NCBI RefSeq assembly: GCF_018812025.1
Contig: NC_063066.1
Location: forward strand, 7,993,882 to 8,057,881
Length of the DNA: 64,000 nt
Reading direction: 5' to 3'
Origin: Megalobrama amblycephala
Taxonomy: Eukaryota > Chordata > Actinopteri > Cypriniformes > Xenocyprididae
Made by a program: the position numbers and the translations under genes. The notes beneath the pieces were generated by a model that ran no database searches, had not been told where the DNA came from, and was given only the letters and a program-made list of their open reading frames with translations. This document shows, in pieces, positions 12,265 to 23,321 of the stretch. Position 1 is the first letter of the stretch. Every line of letters begins with the position of its first letter.

Positions 12265-12822
12265 TTAATGATGCCCCAAAATAGGCAGTTAAAAAAATTT
12301 ATTTAAAAAAATCTATGGGGTATTTTGAGCTGAAACTTCACAGACACATTCAGGAGACACCTTAGACTTATATTACATCTTTTGAAAAGACATTCTAGGG
12401 CACCTTTAACTTTTTTAACAACGTCTTTAGTACCTTTCTGGACCTTGAAAGTGGTGATTAAATTGCTGTGTATGGACGAGTCATATACCTCTCGGATTTC
12501 ATCATATATATCTTAATTTGTGTTCCGAAGATGATCGAAGGTCTTACAGGTGTGGAACGGCTTGAGAGTGAGTAATTCATGACAGAACCCCTTAAATCTG
12601 TTCATCATAAAAAGTGATCATGACACTGTAGAAGACATCAGAAGACTCGATTCATATGAATTTTGGGGTGAATAGGCTTTTAATGGAGGGACAGAAATAT
12701 CTCAGATTTCATTAAAAATATATATTCATGTTTGAAAATGAACAAAAGCCTTATGGGTTTGGAACGACATGAGGGTGAGAAATTGATGAAAGAATTTTCA
12801 TTTTTTGGCGAACTATTTAACA

Positions 12823-14337
12823 ATACACTGCACAAGCTTGAGCTTAATACTTAAGAAATACTTAATCATAATAAAAGTATTTAGCTCATTTTATGTCTAG
12901 AAACACAGAAGGGCATTGTGCACAGGTGCAACGCTAAGGAGCAGTCTCCTTCACAGTGAGTCAAATAGCTTTTAGGAATATTGCCCTGTGTTTTGTGCCA
13001 AAAGCTTTTATATTCTCGTATATATAAATTTATCTGCATTTCATATAAACAGTATCCAAGGTGGGCATTTTGACCCCTAAGACCACCAATAATGTGTTGA
13101 AGATATTATACAGGCACATTATTACTACTAAGGCAAAAACAAGACCTGTGAATGATATTCTGAGATATAGGTTAGCATAACTTCCTGTTTTGTCATATTA
13201 GACCTCCCAGAGAATGTCCTAAGCATTGGAAAATCTCCTTTTTTGGTAAAGTTGCCAGCTATGGTGTCTTCAGCATGTTCTGCCATTTCTGAATGTTTAG
13301 CCTGAGTGCACATGAGTTAATGTCTACAGACCCTGATGAAAACCTGTCTTTTATTCATCTTTCAGAAAGAAGCTCTATGCTATGTAAAGAGAGGAAGGCT
13401 TTTAGAGGGTCTCAATGTATACACACAAAAGCCAGCGACTGAAACAGGGACCCAACCTGAGAGCCAAGATAAGCAGCCAGCACTCATCATGCCAGCACCT
13501 TCTCATAGACGCAATCTGACAAATATCTAAATGGGCTGACATTTACAAAACCAGTTGGACCCATTCCTCTGACAGAAGCACTCCCCTGGGCTAAAGGATC
13601 CATCTGTTAATTAGGTGTTTAACCTCTGGAGGGCACCCAAAGTGACAGACTGCTAAGTCTACTAGTCCTCTGACATGATATCGCCATGTGTACGCTAGCA
13701 AATCATTTGACATCCTGTGTAGTTGCTTCCATCAGAAGACATCATTCAAAACAATCCGATTTAAGCAGCCACATGATATCAAAGAGAGCTTCAATAGGCT
13801 TTTGCAACTTTTTGCATTCTACTAGAAAATCCTCAGTATTATTTCAAAACTCTTCAAACAGACCTAAACGCTTTAGCAAACAATTAATTGGCTCGCAAAA
13901 CATTTCTGAGCCGATAATGCTATTCAGCAGCTACCCTATTCAGCAGGTCTTTGTGTTACTTGACAATATTGCTCAACCCTGTATGTGATTATTTGAACAT
14001 TATTTGCTGACAAAATTAAACGAAGCATTATCGTGCATATTGGGATGATTTCAATGCACTTCAGGTTCATTAACTTTCATTTCTTGTTATTTGCTGGTTT
14101 AAGAGTCTGTTAAGACAGATATAGCATCTGTGGTTAAGATTTCAAGGTATAGTTCACTGAAAATTGACCATATTATCACCTTCATGATATTTCAACTGAC
14201 TTTTTCTTCTATGGAACATAAAATAAGTTATTTTGTGAAATTTCTTTGTAAATTTTGTAGAGAAATTTTGTAATCATGTTCTACTCGATTTGACTATTTA
14301 TCTTGAACATTATACGTAAATCTAATTGGCCATAGTG
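12823..14337. other. Noncoding stretch with a solo family A end
   Basis: No gene recognised; an open frame at 13336-13530 has no family features. At about 14150-14210 a degenerate family A left end (ATAGTTCACTGAAAATTG) stands alone. Confidence 0.3.
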
Positions 14338-14858
14338 CACTGTAAAACCGAACTATGAAATTAATTAAATGAAATGAGTTCGTTTCACTTAAATAATAAT
14401 GAAAGTTCATTGTGCTTCATAGAAAAAGTTGCGTGAACTCAAAATTTCACTGTAGTAAGCTGAACTTAATATGATTGAGTTGAGTTGCAGCAGACTTTTA
14501 AGACCATAAACTGTATGTTGTTTGATTATATACATGCAAGTACATAATAATGATAGTATCTTTGATAGTTATAATAGCATGTGTTATTTGCTATTTAACA
14601 TTTAACCTAAATCTGAATGTGATGTTTATATAAATGAACTGTATGGAATTAATGATGAGTTGGGCGAGGCTGAGAACTGTGGGAGTAAAGGGATGCTGGT
14701 GACGTAATTGTTAATGAGAGACACCTGTGCACCACACTGGCCTTGCTTCGCTTACATGGCTCTCGGCCCCACCACACTTAAAAATTTTAAGTTCTACTAA
14801 CTTTTAAAAAATGAGTCAGTTTACTTAAATATTTTGAGGTAATAAGTTTTACAGAGTG
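14338..14858. mobile_element. Family H MITE, copy 1
   Basis: Starts CACTGTAAAACCGAAC and ends AAGTTTTACAGAGTG, imperfectly inverted, with AAGTT(C/T)A-rich subterminal blocks on both sides. About 520 bp, noncoding. The same family recurs at 26672-27273. Confidence 0.6.
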
Positions 14859-15989
14859 GCTGTTTGGTGGAAATTAAGTTTTTTTTTTTTTTTTTTTTTT
14901 TCTCCTATTTCAGAGCTATTGAGAAATAAACATTGAATATTGTGAAACAGCTTCAAGTTATAATTATAAATGTGATATAATCTTTTTTGCTATATTGTCC
15001 AGGCCTACAGTGCACTAGTTAAAAGTATAACAAGGGTTCAGATTCAGGAAACAGGGACTGGGCACTCCTTTATTATACAAAGTTAAAAATACCACAGTCA
15101 TGAAAGAGCCCTCCCCCATAACAAAAACAGGAGCAGGCCGAGAGTCTGCCAGGCGGCCTCCTGTAAGACATCTTCATGACAGCTTTTCATGCTCCTCTGG
15201 TGATATTGGACTAAATGCGCATTATACTGCATGTCATATTTGACCTCTCAAAGCTGCTTTAGCTCAAGCATTCCCTAGCAAAAGTCACAGAAGTACCATG
15301 CATGGGCATTTTTATTAAAGCAAAATGGGAAAAAGAACATAAGGTCATGTTGAAAGGATTGAGTTGTTATGATGGACAGTTAATCAATGGATGCCTTGCA
15401 TTACAAAGTGAAATGCAATTTAGCTGATATTAACAAATGTTGTCAGAGAGATGGCAGATTGCAACAAAGGCTCTTTTTAAGTATGACAAGGCGGTCTTAT
15501 TTCAAACCATGTACGCAATACATCCGTCTGGGTTGAATCAGTGAAAGCTGTCTACTCTGTTTTGGGCCAGTACACACATAAATCACACGCTCTGAAAGTA
15601 ACAACTAACTGACAGATGCATGCATGTATTTTAAAATTCTTTTTCACCTAGATAGCTTATATAATATTTTATGATGAAACTTTACAAAAGTTTTCCACTG
15701 TTTTTGGATAAAAAGCTCTGAAGTCTTTATCCTGAACTGCATGAAACATACAAATAGCATTTGTTTATTTAATTTTTTTTTAACCTATACATATGTTATA
15801 TAAACTATTATCTAACATAAAATTGATCTAGTATGAGATATAGCTAGTTTTAAACATCAAATGTCAAATGTTTCCGTTAGATACTGTCTTGACCTTCTCG
15901 CCACTGTCTAACAATTAAAATCATACAATATAATTTTGACAGTACATGTTGAACTTCTTCTTAATTTATTGTAGTAAAAAAAAAAAATT
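14859..15989. other. Noncoding stretch with poly-T tract
   Basis: A 22-base poly-T tract lies at about 14879-14900. Otherwise no gene or repeat family recognised. Confidence 0.35.
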
Positions 15990-16322
15990 GGTTACACTTT
16001 ATTTCAACGGCCCACTGTAAACACTCTACTAACTATAAGTAACTTTGCAACTACATGTCAACTAACAATCATTAGGCTATTAGTAGACTGTTAGCAGACA
16101 GTTAGGATTAGATGTTAGGGTTCAGGTTAGTAGAATAAGTCGACATGTAGCTGAAAAGTTACTTGAAAAGTATAATGCCTGTTAAGGGACCATCAAAATA
16201 AAGTGTTAGCAAAAATTAAGCAGACAGTCTAATAATACTCAAATGAGATTCAGTTGACATGTAGTTGCAAAGGTACTTTGAATGTCTAAAGTGGACCTGG
16301 ACCATCAAAATAAAGTGTTACC
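15990..16322. mobile_element. Family C MITE
   Basis: Begins GGTTACACTTTATTTCAACG and ends CATCAAAATAAAGTGTTACC. An internal near-copy of the right end at 16190-16212 suggests a partial duplication of the element's right half. Confidence 0.8.
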
Positions 16323-17146
16323 AAAAATGTATTTAATCATTAGCTATTTTCAAATACCAAAAATATAACATTTAGCTGGAACACATTTTGCACTCAACTC
16401 TGTTACCGCTTGATTTTCTATTAATAAATGGCAAATCTATTACACAATTCTATCATTCTTTACAATTGCGGCCCTCAAGAAGTAGTTACATTCATTTTAC
16501 AATATAGCAAATTTAATTTAACCATTTTTACACAAATTGTAGTGTTGACAGAATTCAGCAGACTCAAGCATTCATCCCTGTTACCCAAGTTCTTATTAAG
16601 AACAAATACGTTTCTGTAATTTATGGGAAATAAGCAATTATTAATACATTTAGCATCTGGTCCCAAACTAGCAAGCTACTCTACTGAGTAGCGATTACCT
16701 GCAACCCTATTACCCACTATGATAGGGTTTTTTTATTTATTTTTTTTTACAGTGTTTTCATTTAACCATATTTTGTCTACTTAATTTATTGATAGCTAAT
16801 CTTGATTGGTAAAACAAAATAATAAGCATACATCTCAGGGTTTTAGGCTCTATTTAGACATGTCCCAAATAATAATAATAATAATAAAATATCAGTATTA
16901 CTTCATTAAAAAAATCTAACAATTAAGTCCTTTCTTTTCCTCTATTTGTCAAATTATGAGATGAATCAGTCATTTATTTACTATTAACTCATGCTAAATA
17001 TTGTCACTATCCACTGCATGTTTACAGGCTTTTTATCATATTTACAGTCACACTTTTTTGGTATTAATTTAATTAATTTAATTTAATTGGTTAATTTTAT
17101 ATATTTACAGGAAAAACTTATTTCTTATACCACAGCTGACTAAAAA

Positions 17147-17148
<2 letters not shown>
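16323..17148. other. AT-rich noncoding stretch
   Basis: Includes an (AAT)n run at about 16868-16887. No gene recognised. Confidence 0.35.

Positions 17149-17211
<63 letters not shown>
17149..17211. repeat. (AT)n microsatellite
   Basis: An uninterrupted AT run of about 62 bp, immediately downstream of the minus-strand exon's donor. Confidence 0.95.
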
Positions 17212-17214
<3 letters not shown>

Positions 17215-17264
17215 GATCGAATATATATACACAATCCCAAACCAAACGAAAGGCAAATCCTTAC

Positions 17265-17394
17265 CAGGCATTAGGACTGAAATCAGGTGCCGGGGTCTGA
17301 GCTGACAGGCAGCAGGCTCCACGTCCACACTTCTCACTTTAGCCCAGAGGATCCACCGTGTTTCAGGGTTAAAGTCCCAGACTGCAGCTGGCTT
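17265..17394 (-). CDS. Exon of an unidentified minus-strand gene
   Basis: A 130-bp segment has a good acceptor on the - strand (TTTTACCTCCAG just above 17394) and donor GTAAGG just below 17265. It is open in the frame KPAAVWDFNPETRW...LISVLMPG. It leaves one base over, which fits the next exon at 1838-1888. The only ATG in the frame is at 17271-17269, so two readings are possible. Either the whole exon codes, or it is mostly 5' UTR and the protein starts MPGLFDIKTQ. I do not recognise the protein. A 63-bp (AT)n run lies immediately beyond its donor side. Chance openness of 130 bp is not negligible; the paired splice sites and matching phase raise confidence. Confidence 0.45.
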
Positions 17395-18719
17395 CTGGAG
17401 GTAAAAGATGTGAGAAAGTGAGAGGCAAGCCCCCTCTCTGAGCAAGTGTTGTAGTTCAAGCTATTTTCAGATGGAGACATGCATGTCTGCAGGCTGGAAA
17501 GTTACTCCACGCCTCTGGGGGAAAGTGACAACATATACAGATCTGTGCTTCAGAAGATATGAGTGGTCAAACATCTTGGCTATGCCAATGCATACTACTC
17601 ACCATGCGCTAATACAGTATGTACAATTTAGGATGACTGTCAGGTAGTGTTAGAAAAAAACGAATCAAAATCCAAACAATTCTAAAAAAAAAAATTCTAA
17701 ACCATCTCTGTTTATACATATATAATAAGAAGGGCGGCATTATCATTTTATGCACACTTAAGATCATACCTTTAAGTTTTAGTTTAACTTCACATAAGAT
17801 GCATTTTAGTGATCCAAGCTCCATGATGCTGGCTCTATTTTTGTCTCTGATACTGTTTGCTGATGACAGTTAATTTATCAGCATGCTTAAGATAAAGTTT
17901 AGAGTGAAGAAAGCTGTCCTGGAGTCATGCTACACTATGAAGACAGATTAACTTGCCACTCAGTATAATATGCAACAAATGAACTGTGTAAATCCCTATA
18001 GAGATTTTTTTGTTGTTGTCGTTGTTCTTACCGTTTTGTCCTTAAACATTACAACCCACATCAGGACAAATTTCACACTTGACTGCCCCTGCAAAGACTT
18101 TTCACACTAAGATTCACTATATATCTAACAGCTAGCGCGAAACAGATACACAGAAGGTTTGACACCTTGTGAGCTGCTCCCTCCCGTCGTGAGAGATGCC
18201 GTCACCCAGGAGCTCAAGGAATGCACAGAGACTGAAGGTGTCAGCACAAACCTGAGCCAAAGAAAACCACCCAGTAAAGCTAACATCACTCATATGCTCG
18301 TGCCTGAGATGACTTAGGTGTTACATCAACCGAAGCCTTTAAACTGTAGCTGAACAGAAGGTATCAGGTCATGATCCAAACGGTTTCCTAAAACTGAATA
18401 ATATCAAAATATGCCCTATGTTTAAAGTTTACTGATAAGAAACACAGTATAAGGTATTGGCATCTTTCAATTTTTATTTATTTTTTTTAGAAGAAAGCAA
18501 AAAGGTCGAAATTGCAAGGGTCACAAAATTAGCTCTGCAGATAATTCAGAAAAAAAAACAGAGACACCTCAGAATCCATCAGTACAGTATCTTAGTATCA
18601 TTGACTTGGACAGCCTGAAAAGCATTTTAGCATCCTGTTCACTCATTAGGAACCATGAAAGCCAAATGGTGCTGCATAAACCTACAATCTCCCTTCTGTA
18701 GTGATAAGAAACCTCCATT
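17395..18719. other. Noncoding stretch with an exon-like segment
   Basis: Mostly AT-rich. At 18166-18251 (- strand) a segment with a consensus acceptor and a weaker donor is open in two frames, but its phase does not join the exon at 17394. No other feature recognised. Confidence 0.3.
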
Positions 18720-19059
18720 TTTGTGCATGTAAATGTAAACGGCCGTCTGCTGGAAGCTAGTTATTATAGTTTATAAAGATTTAAATATGGATATTTTTCT
18801 TACAAAACCCATCTCCTTGCTTCAGAAGGCCTTTATTAACCCCCTGGAGCCGTATGGATTACTTTTATGATGAATGGATGCACTTTTTTGGGCTTCCAAA
18901 TACAGCGCCCCATTCACTACCATTATAAAGCTTGGAAGAGCCAGGCTATATTTTAATTTAATTCCGATTGTGTTCGTGTGAAAGAAAATAGTCATAAACA
19001 CCTAGAATGGCTTGAGGATAAATCATGCGGTAATTTTCATTTTTGGGTGAACTATCCCT
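18720..19059. mobile_element. Family A-related element, right end
   Basis: Ends CATTTTTGGGTGAACTATCC then CTTTAA (TTAA 19060-19063). The body includes CCATTCACTACCATTATAAA, seen in related fish repeats. The left end is not resolved. Confidence 0.5.
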
Positions 19060-19063
19060 TTAA

Positions 19064-20419
19064 GTACACTTTTAAAAATGGCACTTTTAAAAAGTTTTAT
19101 TTTAAAGTATATTTTAAATCATTTTAATGATCTTTTGCCGTTCTTTCAAAAAGTAAATTTAATGTAAATATATTTTAAATGTACTAAACTGCAACTTCAT
19201 CATTACAAATGTATAATTACAAATACACAAACAAGTTTCAATGGAAATTACATTCAATTTTAGTTTACCATAAATTCTTATATTCTGCAGTACACTTTAA
19301 CCATATTTTAAAGACAGTAGATTTAAGAAATTACAAATAAAGATGTCCTTCATAGGTATGTCAAAAAAGCACTCTCAAGTTCAACTGATTGCATTTACAA
19401 CTACAGTACATTTTCATTAAATTGCAAAAACCATGCAATTAAGTGTCTGAAAACAGTAAGTATATTATTTGAAAGTATTTATAAGTATTATTTATATAAT
19501 AAATAGTCTTTTTTCACAAGGGTAACTCAGGGCAAACATATTAAATTGTTTAAATAATGAAGTGCGAAGGCCTTTGTCATGACCTTTGACACTCTCAGTA
19601 GCAGCAGGCCTACTCAATCCCAACCCAGCTTTTTAACATAGCCATACAGTAAGCAATAATATTAAAATCGGTGTCTTCCAAAAAAATAATGGCAGAACTT
19701 GTGAAAAATAATGTCACAATAATATCATATGCTCTTTCTTTTGGAAAACAAGACTATTATCTTGTAGCTCATCTAGTCAATGAGGTAGTGCACATCTGTA
19801 ATGACCTCCTTGACCTTGTGCCTGCTCAAGCACATCAGAGCCTGTGACACATTAATGACAGTTGCACAGCAACCATTGACCAAGAGCTCATTAAAGCTCC
19901 AGTGGAGGTACGAGAAAGGCTCTGGGTACTTTAATCATTAAATATCTGATGTAAATGGAATACCTTGCAACAGACAGTACATCTGTGTGCAAACCATTTT
20001 GTGCTGACGTAGTTCTGTTTTTCTGTCGCTCTGATACTTCCATACAGTCTACTAGATCTCATATGTGTCTGCTCTCACATAATACATCACGCGCCTGACA
20101 GTTTCATAGGTGTGGGACAGTGGGAGAATCCAACAGCATGTCGAATCTAAACGAATGCACCTCATGTGCAGCAATATAGGCATTTTAGTTCATATTGTAC
20201 AAATAAACACACACAAAAATATGTATAGTGCATATTGTATAAGTTAATGCATACTGTTTATTAATACAAAAAAATGCCATTTTGGAATGCACACTGCGTA
20301 ATGCAAAAATTTGATAGTGCATACATATTGTTTTATGCAATTTTATAATGCATACGATTAATACAACAATCAAAGGGTAAAAATTAATAAATGCAGTGCT
20401 TTTTGCTTTCTGCACCTAC
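19064..20419. other. AT-rich stretch, probable MITE then unique sequence
   Basis: 19064-19470 begins GTACACTTTTAAAAATG and is dominated by TTTTAAA/TTTAAAA blocks, suggesting another MITE, but no clear right end was found. 19500-20419 holds nothing I recognise. Confidence 0.25.
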
Positions 20420-20760
20420 CTCCCATATGTTGTGCAATCCAGCAGACTCAACAAACGCGGTTTAAATTCCTTCATATATTATTATCCCGTTGAACGAAAG
20501 CACACACGTGTGTTTGCATCAAAAACATGAATTCATTCTCGCGCCAGTCCCTCGCGCAGCTTCTCGGCAACAACAGCGCGAGCGGCAGTCGATTATTATT
20601 CTCCTCAACAAGCACTATGGCTGCCCGGACACAATATTCAGATTTCAGAAGTGCTTTCTTGACTCAAGAGACGGAAAACGCGGAGCAGTGATGAAGCATG
20701 CCGACCCCCTTCTCAATGCACTTGTTTTGGGTCGACAGACATGAAGGGCTCTCATTGGTT
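20420..20760 (-). promoter_or_regulatory. CpG-richer patch, possible promoter or first exon of the minus-strand gene
   Basis: This patch is clearly richer in GC and CpG than its surroundings (TCGCGC and GCGCGAG runs around 20540-20590). On the - strand it ends at 20420 in a consensus donor, GGGAG|GTAGGT, so it could be a leader exon spliced to 17394 or to an unseen exon. A short ATG frame, MKEFKPRLLSLLDC, runs to that donor, but its phase does not fit 17394, so it would be untranslated leader or belong to another splice form. No TATA box was found. This is inference from composition and one splice site. Confidence 0.3.
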
Positions 20761-21173
20761 TGGAGAAGATCCTGGTAGTCATAGTAACAGCCAACAGAGA
20801 GCATGCTTTATCATGGGATGGTAATGAATAGCGCAGTACCCCTCCCTTGTGGTGGATATTTACTTAGGAATGTTTTGCTGGAGGTACTCTCTGTGTAATG
20901 ATGTTTAGAGGAAGCTCATTGTTTAAACGACAATGGACCTTTCATTAAAGTGACAGTGCCTCTCTAGTAATTGTATTATATTTTCTGTGAATGTCGGTGT
21001 TTTGACTATTGTGAGAGAAAAGCACACTTATTACTAAGCAAAGCAAACTAAACCAGCACTTACATCTTCCACCAGTGTGCATCCACTCATGTCTGGGACA
21101 TTTTGCAGTTGAATTGCCAAATCAGTGTGCTCTCGGGAAGATGTGCTGCCATATGAAACAAGTGGTAACACTT

Positions 21174-21925
21174 TATAGTACGGTTCAATGTGTTAACATT
21201 AGTTAAACACATTGGTTAAGATGAACTAACATTCATCCATGTATTAATGCATTATTAAAATCAAAAGTTGTATCTGTTGATATTATTTATTGGACCTGAC
21301 ATGAACTAACAATTTACTGCTGTGTTTTTATTAACTAAAATTAAAAAATAAATAATAAATACTGTAAAAAATGTATTGCTCGTTAATGTCAAAGCTAGTG
21401 CATTAACTATACTAAAAAAAATTAAAAACAACCTAAGTTGGGTTGAAAATGGACAAACCCAGCAACTGGATTGTTTTAACCCAGCAGTTGGGTTAAATAT
21501 TTGCCCAACACGCTGGGCAGTTTTATGTAACCCAACTATTTTTTTTTTTTTTTTTTTTTTTTTAATTACAATATGGCTGCCTTAAAATGAACCCAGAATA
21601 GGTTGAAAATTAAAAATCAGACACATAATTACTAGAGGCAACAATAATAATCAAAAGGTGAACATTTATTAATTAGCAATTTAATAAATGTTTATCGTTA
21701 AACTTATTAATAAATGTTAATTTCCAACATATTTTGGGTTCATTTTAAGCACGCAATAAAGTAATTTTTAAACAATAGTTGAGTTAAATAAAACTACCCA
21801 GCAGGTTGGTCAAACATTTAACCCATTTGCCGGGGTTGTCCATTTTCAACCCAACTTGGGTTGTTTTTAACCCAGCAATTTTTAGAGTGTACTGTTAAGT
21901 AATGAGACATTATTGTAAATTGTTG
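21174..21925. mobile_element. Family C MITE, interrupted
   Basis: The left end GGTAACACTTTATAGTACGG and the right end (GACATTATTGTAAATTGTT near 21905-21924) are separated by the foldback at 21408-21892. The outer body contains the usual TTAACATTAGTTAA motifs. Confidence 0.65.
21408..21892. mobile_element. Foldback element nested in a family C MITE
   Basis: Inverted arms AACAACCTAAGTTGGGTTG (left) and CAACCCAACTTGGGTTGTT (right), plus flanking GGGTTAAA/TTTAACCC blocks. A poly-T tract at about 21539-21563 lies inside. Confidence 0.75.
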
Positions 21926-22066
21926 GCAGTAGCATGTAAATTAACATTAAAATCGTAATTTTTAATTGCTAATCTAAGTAAAATGCCAATTCATTTCTCT
22001 TTTTCGACCAATTTGAATGACTGATGAAGAACATCAAGCTGAAAACTATACTGCAAAACTATTTAA

Positions 22067-22322
22067 AGGGTTAGTTCACCCAAAAATGAAATTCTGTCAT
22101 CATTTACTTACCTGCGGAAAATGAAGATGATATTTTGAAGAAAGTTTCGACTGTTTTTGTCCATACAGTGAAAGTCAATGGAGTAAGTCCAAAACAACAC
22201 TGGACCCCATTGGCTTTAATTGTATGGAAAAAAGAGACTTTTTTCAAGTATCATACATGTTTGGAAAGACATGAGGGTGAGTAAATGATGACTTTTCATC
22301 TTTGGGTGAACTACCAGTACAT
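22067..22322. mobile_element. Family A short foldback
   Basis: Starts after TTAA 22063-22066 with AGGGTTAGTTCACCC and ends before TTAA 22323-22326. Arms ATTCTGTCATCATTTAC and GAGTAAATGATGAC are inverted copies. 256 bp. Confidence 0.8.
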
Positions 22323-22326
22323 TTAA

Positions 22327-23049
22327 TTATTGGTCTAAAATCACTTCTTTGGTATTGTAAAATAGTAAAATGGTAAAATAGGTCAAACAGGTGCGAATGA
22401 CCCAAAACATCAATAGGAAATAATCTGATACCTCCACTGCCTTCTGTTACTCTGATCACATTAAGCAGGTCACCCTGCAGACATGCCACATATTTCATCG
22501 AGTACCATTTTGGGAGTTTCCTTGTCCCTGCTAGGGTTGCTTGAGCCTGTCAGACATTCGCTCACACATCTAAATTTAACCGGCAAACTGTCAACTACCA
22601 CTACGCTTTGCACTTTGTCACCTTCAAGAGACCAGACAGGGCCTGATAGAAAAACTAAGGGAAGATAATCGTTAACGCTGCATTTCAGATAGCATAATTT
22701 TGATTAAACCTAAGAATAAGTGCTTATACTGCCAGCTGATTAGTGCAGCTCTAAATAATTAATCTCACTGATTTCTTTCAATATATCAATATATCTGATA
22801 TATACCCCCGACATACTTTCTTTCAATACACTGATATACCTTGCTAACCTAAAATGAAATATCCTTAAAGTTTTGACTTCTTTCTCAGTACACCATATGT
22901 ACCATTTCACAGTCATTTCAAAGCACAGTAACTGGCTCAATGGCTTTATTCAGCTCTTTAAGGATTGCTGACATTCCACTTGTGTTAATCTTTTTCACAT
23001 GGAAATGTTTGATTTCATTTTTAAGGGTTTATAAGCAGCTGGTGGAGAA
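22327..23049. other. Noncoding stretch, nothing recognised
   Basis: Short open frames on both strands overlap one another and show no family features. Confidence 0.3.
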
Positions 23050-23276
23050 ATGGCCAAGTATGGTAACCCATACTCGGAATTTAACTCATCCAAATTGGTG
23101 CACACACTTTAGGAGAAGTGAACACAAACTGCAAACCGTGGACCATTTTTGCTGTGGGGGTTATAGGTGCCTTGCTCAAGGCTACCTCAGTCATTTCCTG
23201 TCAGTTTTGGGAATCAAACCTGACGCAACTTTCGGGTTACCAGTCTGACTCATAACCATTAGGCCACAACTGCCCC
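23050..23276 (-). mobile_element. tRNA-derived SINE
   Basis: Reading the - strand from 23276: GGGGCAGTTGTGGCCTAATG gives a tRNA-like A box (TGGCCTAATGG). GGTTTGATTCC follows as a B box, spaced as in a Pol III promoter. The downstream body contains CTTGAGCAAGGCACC and GAGTATGGGTTACCATAC. The structure resembles teleost V-SINE-type families. Divergence suggests an old copy. Confidence 0.8.
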
Positions 23277-23321
23277 CTAAATATAGGGCACCTCAAAATT
23301 GTATTATATTATAGAAACATG

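Larger units (their letters stand above)
8926..12405 (+). mobile_element. Family B element copy 1 (level 3 of nest)
   Basis: It starts AGGTGCCCTAGAATC and ends CATTCTAGGGCACCT, between two TTAA copies. It is interrupted at TTAA 9735-9738 and 12265-12268. Without the insertion it is 809 + 137 = 946 bp, matching the 943-bp copy at 55927-56869 segment by segment. Noncoding; it contains the self-complementary GTTACGTAAC. Confidence 0.9.
8503..12591. mobile_element. Family A element (level 2 of nest)
   Basis: The left arm (AGGGTTAGTTCACCC, then CACCCTCATGTCGTTCCAC) is mirrored by the right arm at 12410-12591 (GGTGTGGAACGGCTTGAGAG). A short deletion removes the usual final GAACTAA before CCCCTTAA. 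It is split at TTAA 8922-8925 and 12406-12409 by a family B element. Confidence 0.85.
8285..12822. mobile_element. Outer family A element (level 1 of nest), left arm truncated
   Basis: Its body is split into 8285-8498 and 12596-12822. The segment ATCAATGTTTATACATGAAT before the break and ATCTGTTCATCA after it are contiguous in the intact family A copy at 52471-53237 (around 52940-52990). The right arm ends normally (ACGACATGAGGGTGAG, then GAACTA and TTTAA). The usual left end is not seen. TTAA flanks the insertion inside it (8499-8502 and 12592-12595). Confidence 0.75.

Noticed and set aside
22940..23248. A 102-codon + strand open frame
   Set aside because: Its second half lies inside the antisense SINE.
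23050..23276. A functional tRNA gene
   Set aside because: A and B boxes are present, but the sequence does not fold into a full cloverleaf and is followed by a SINE body.
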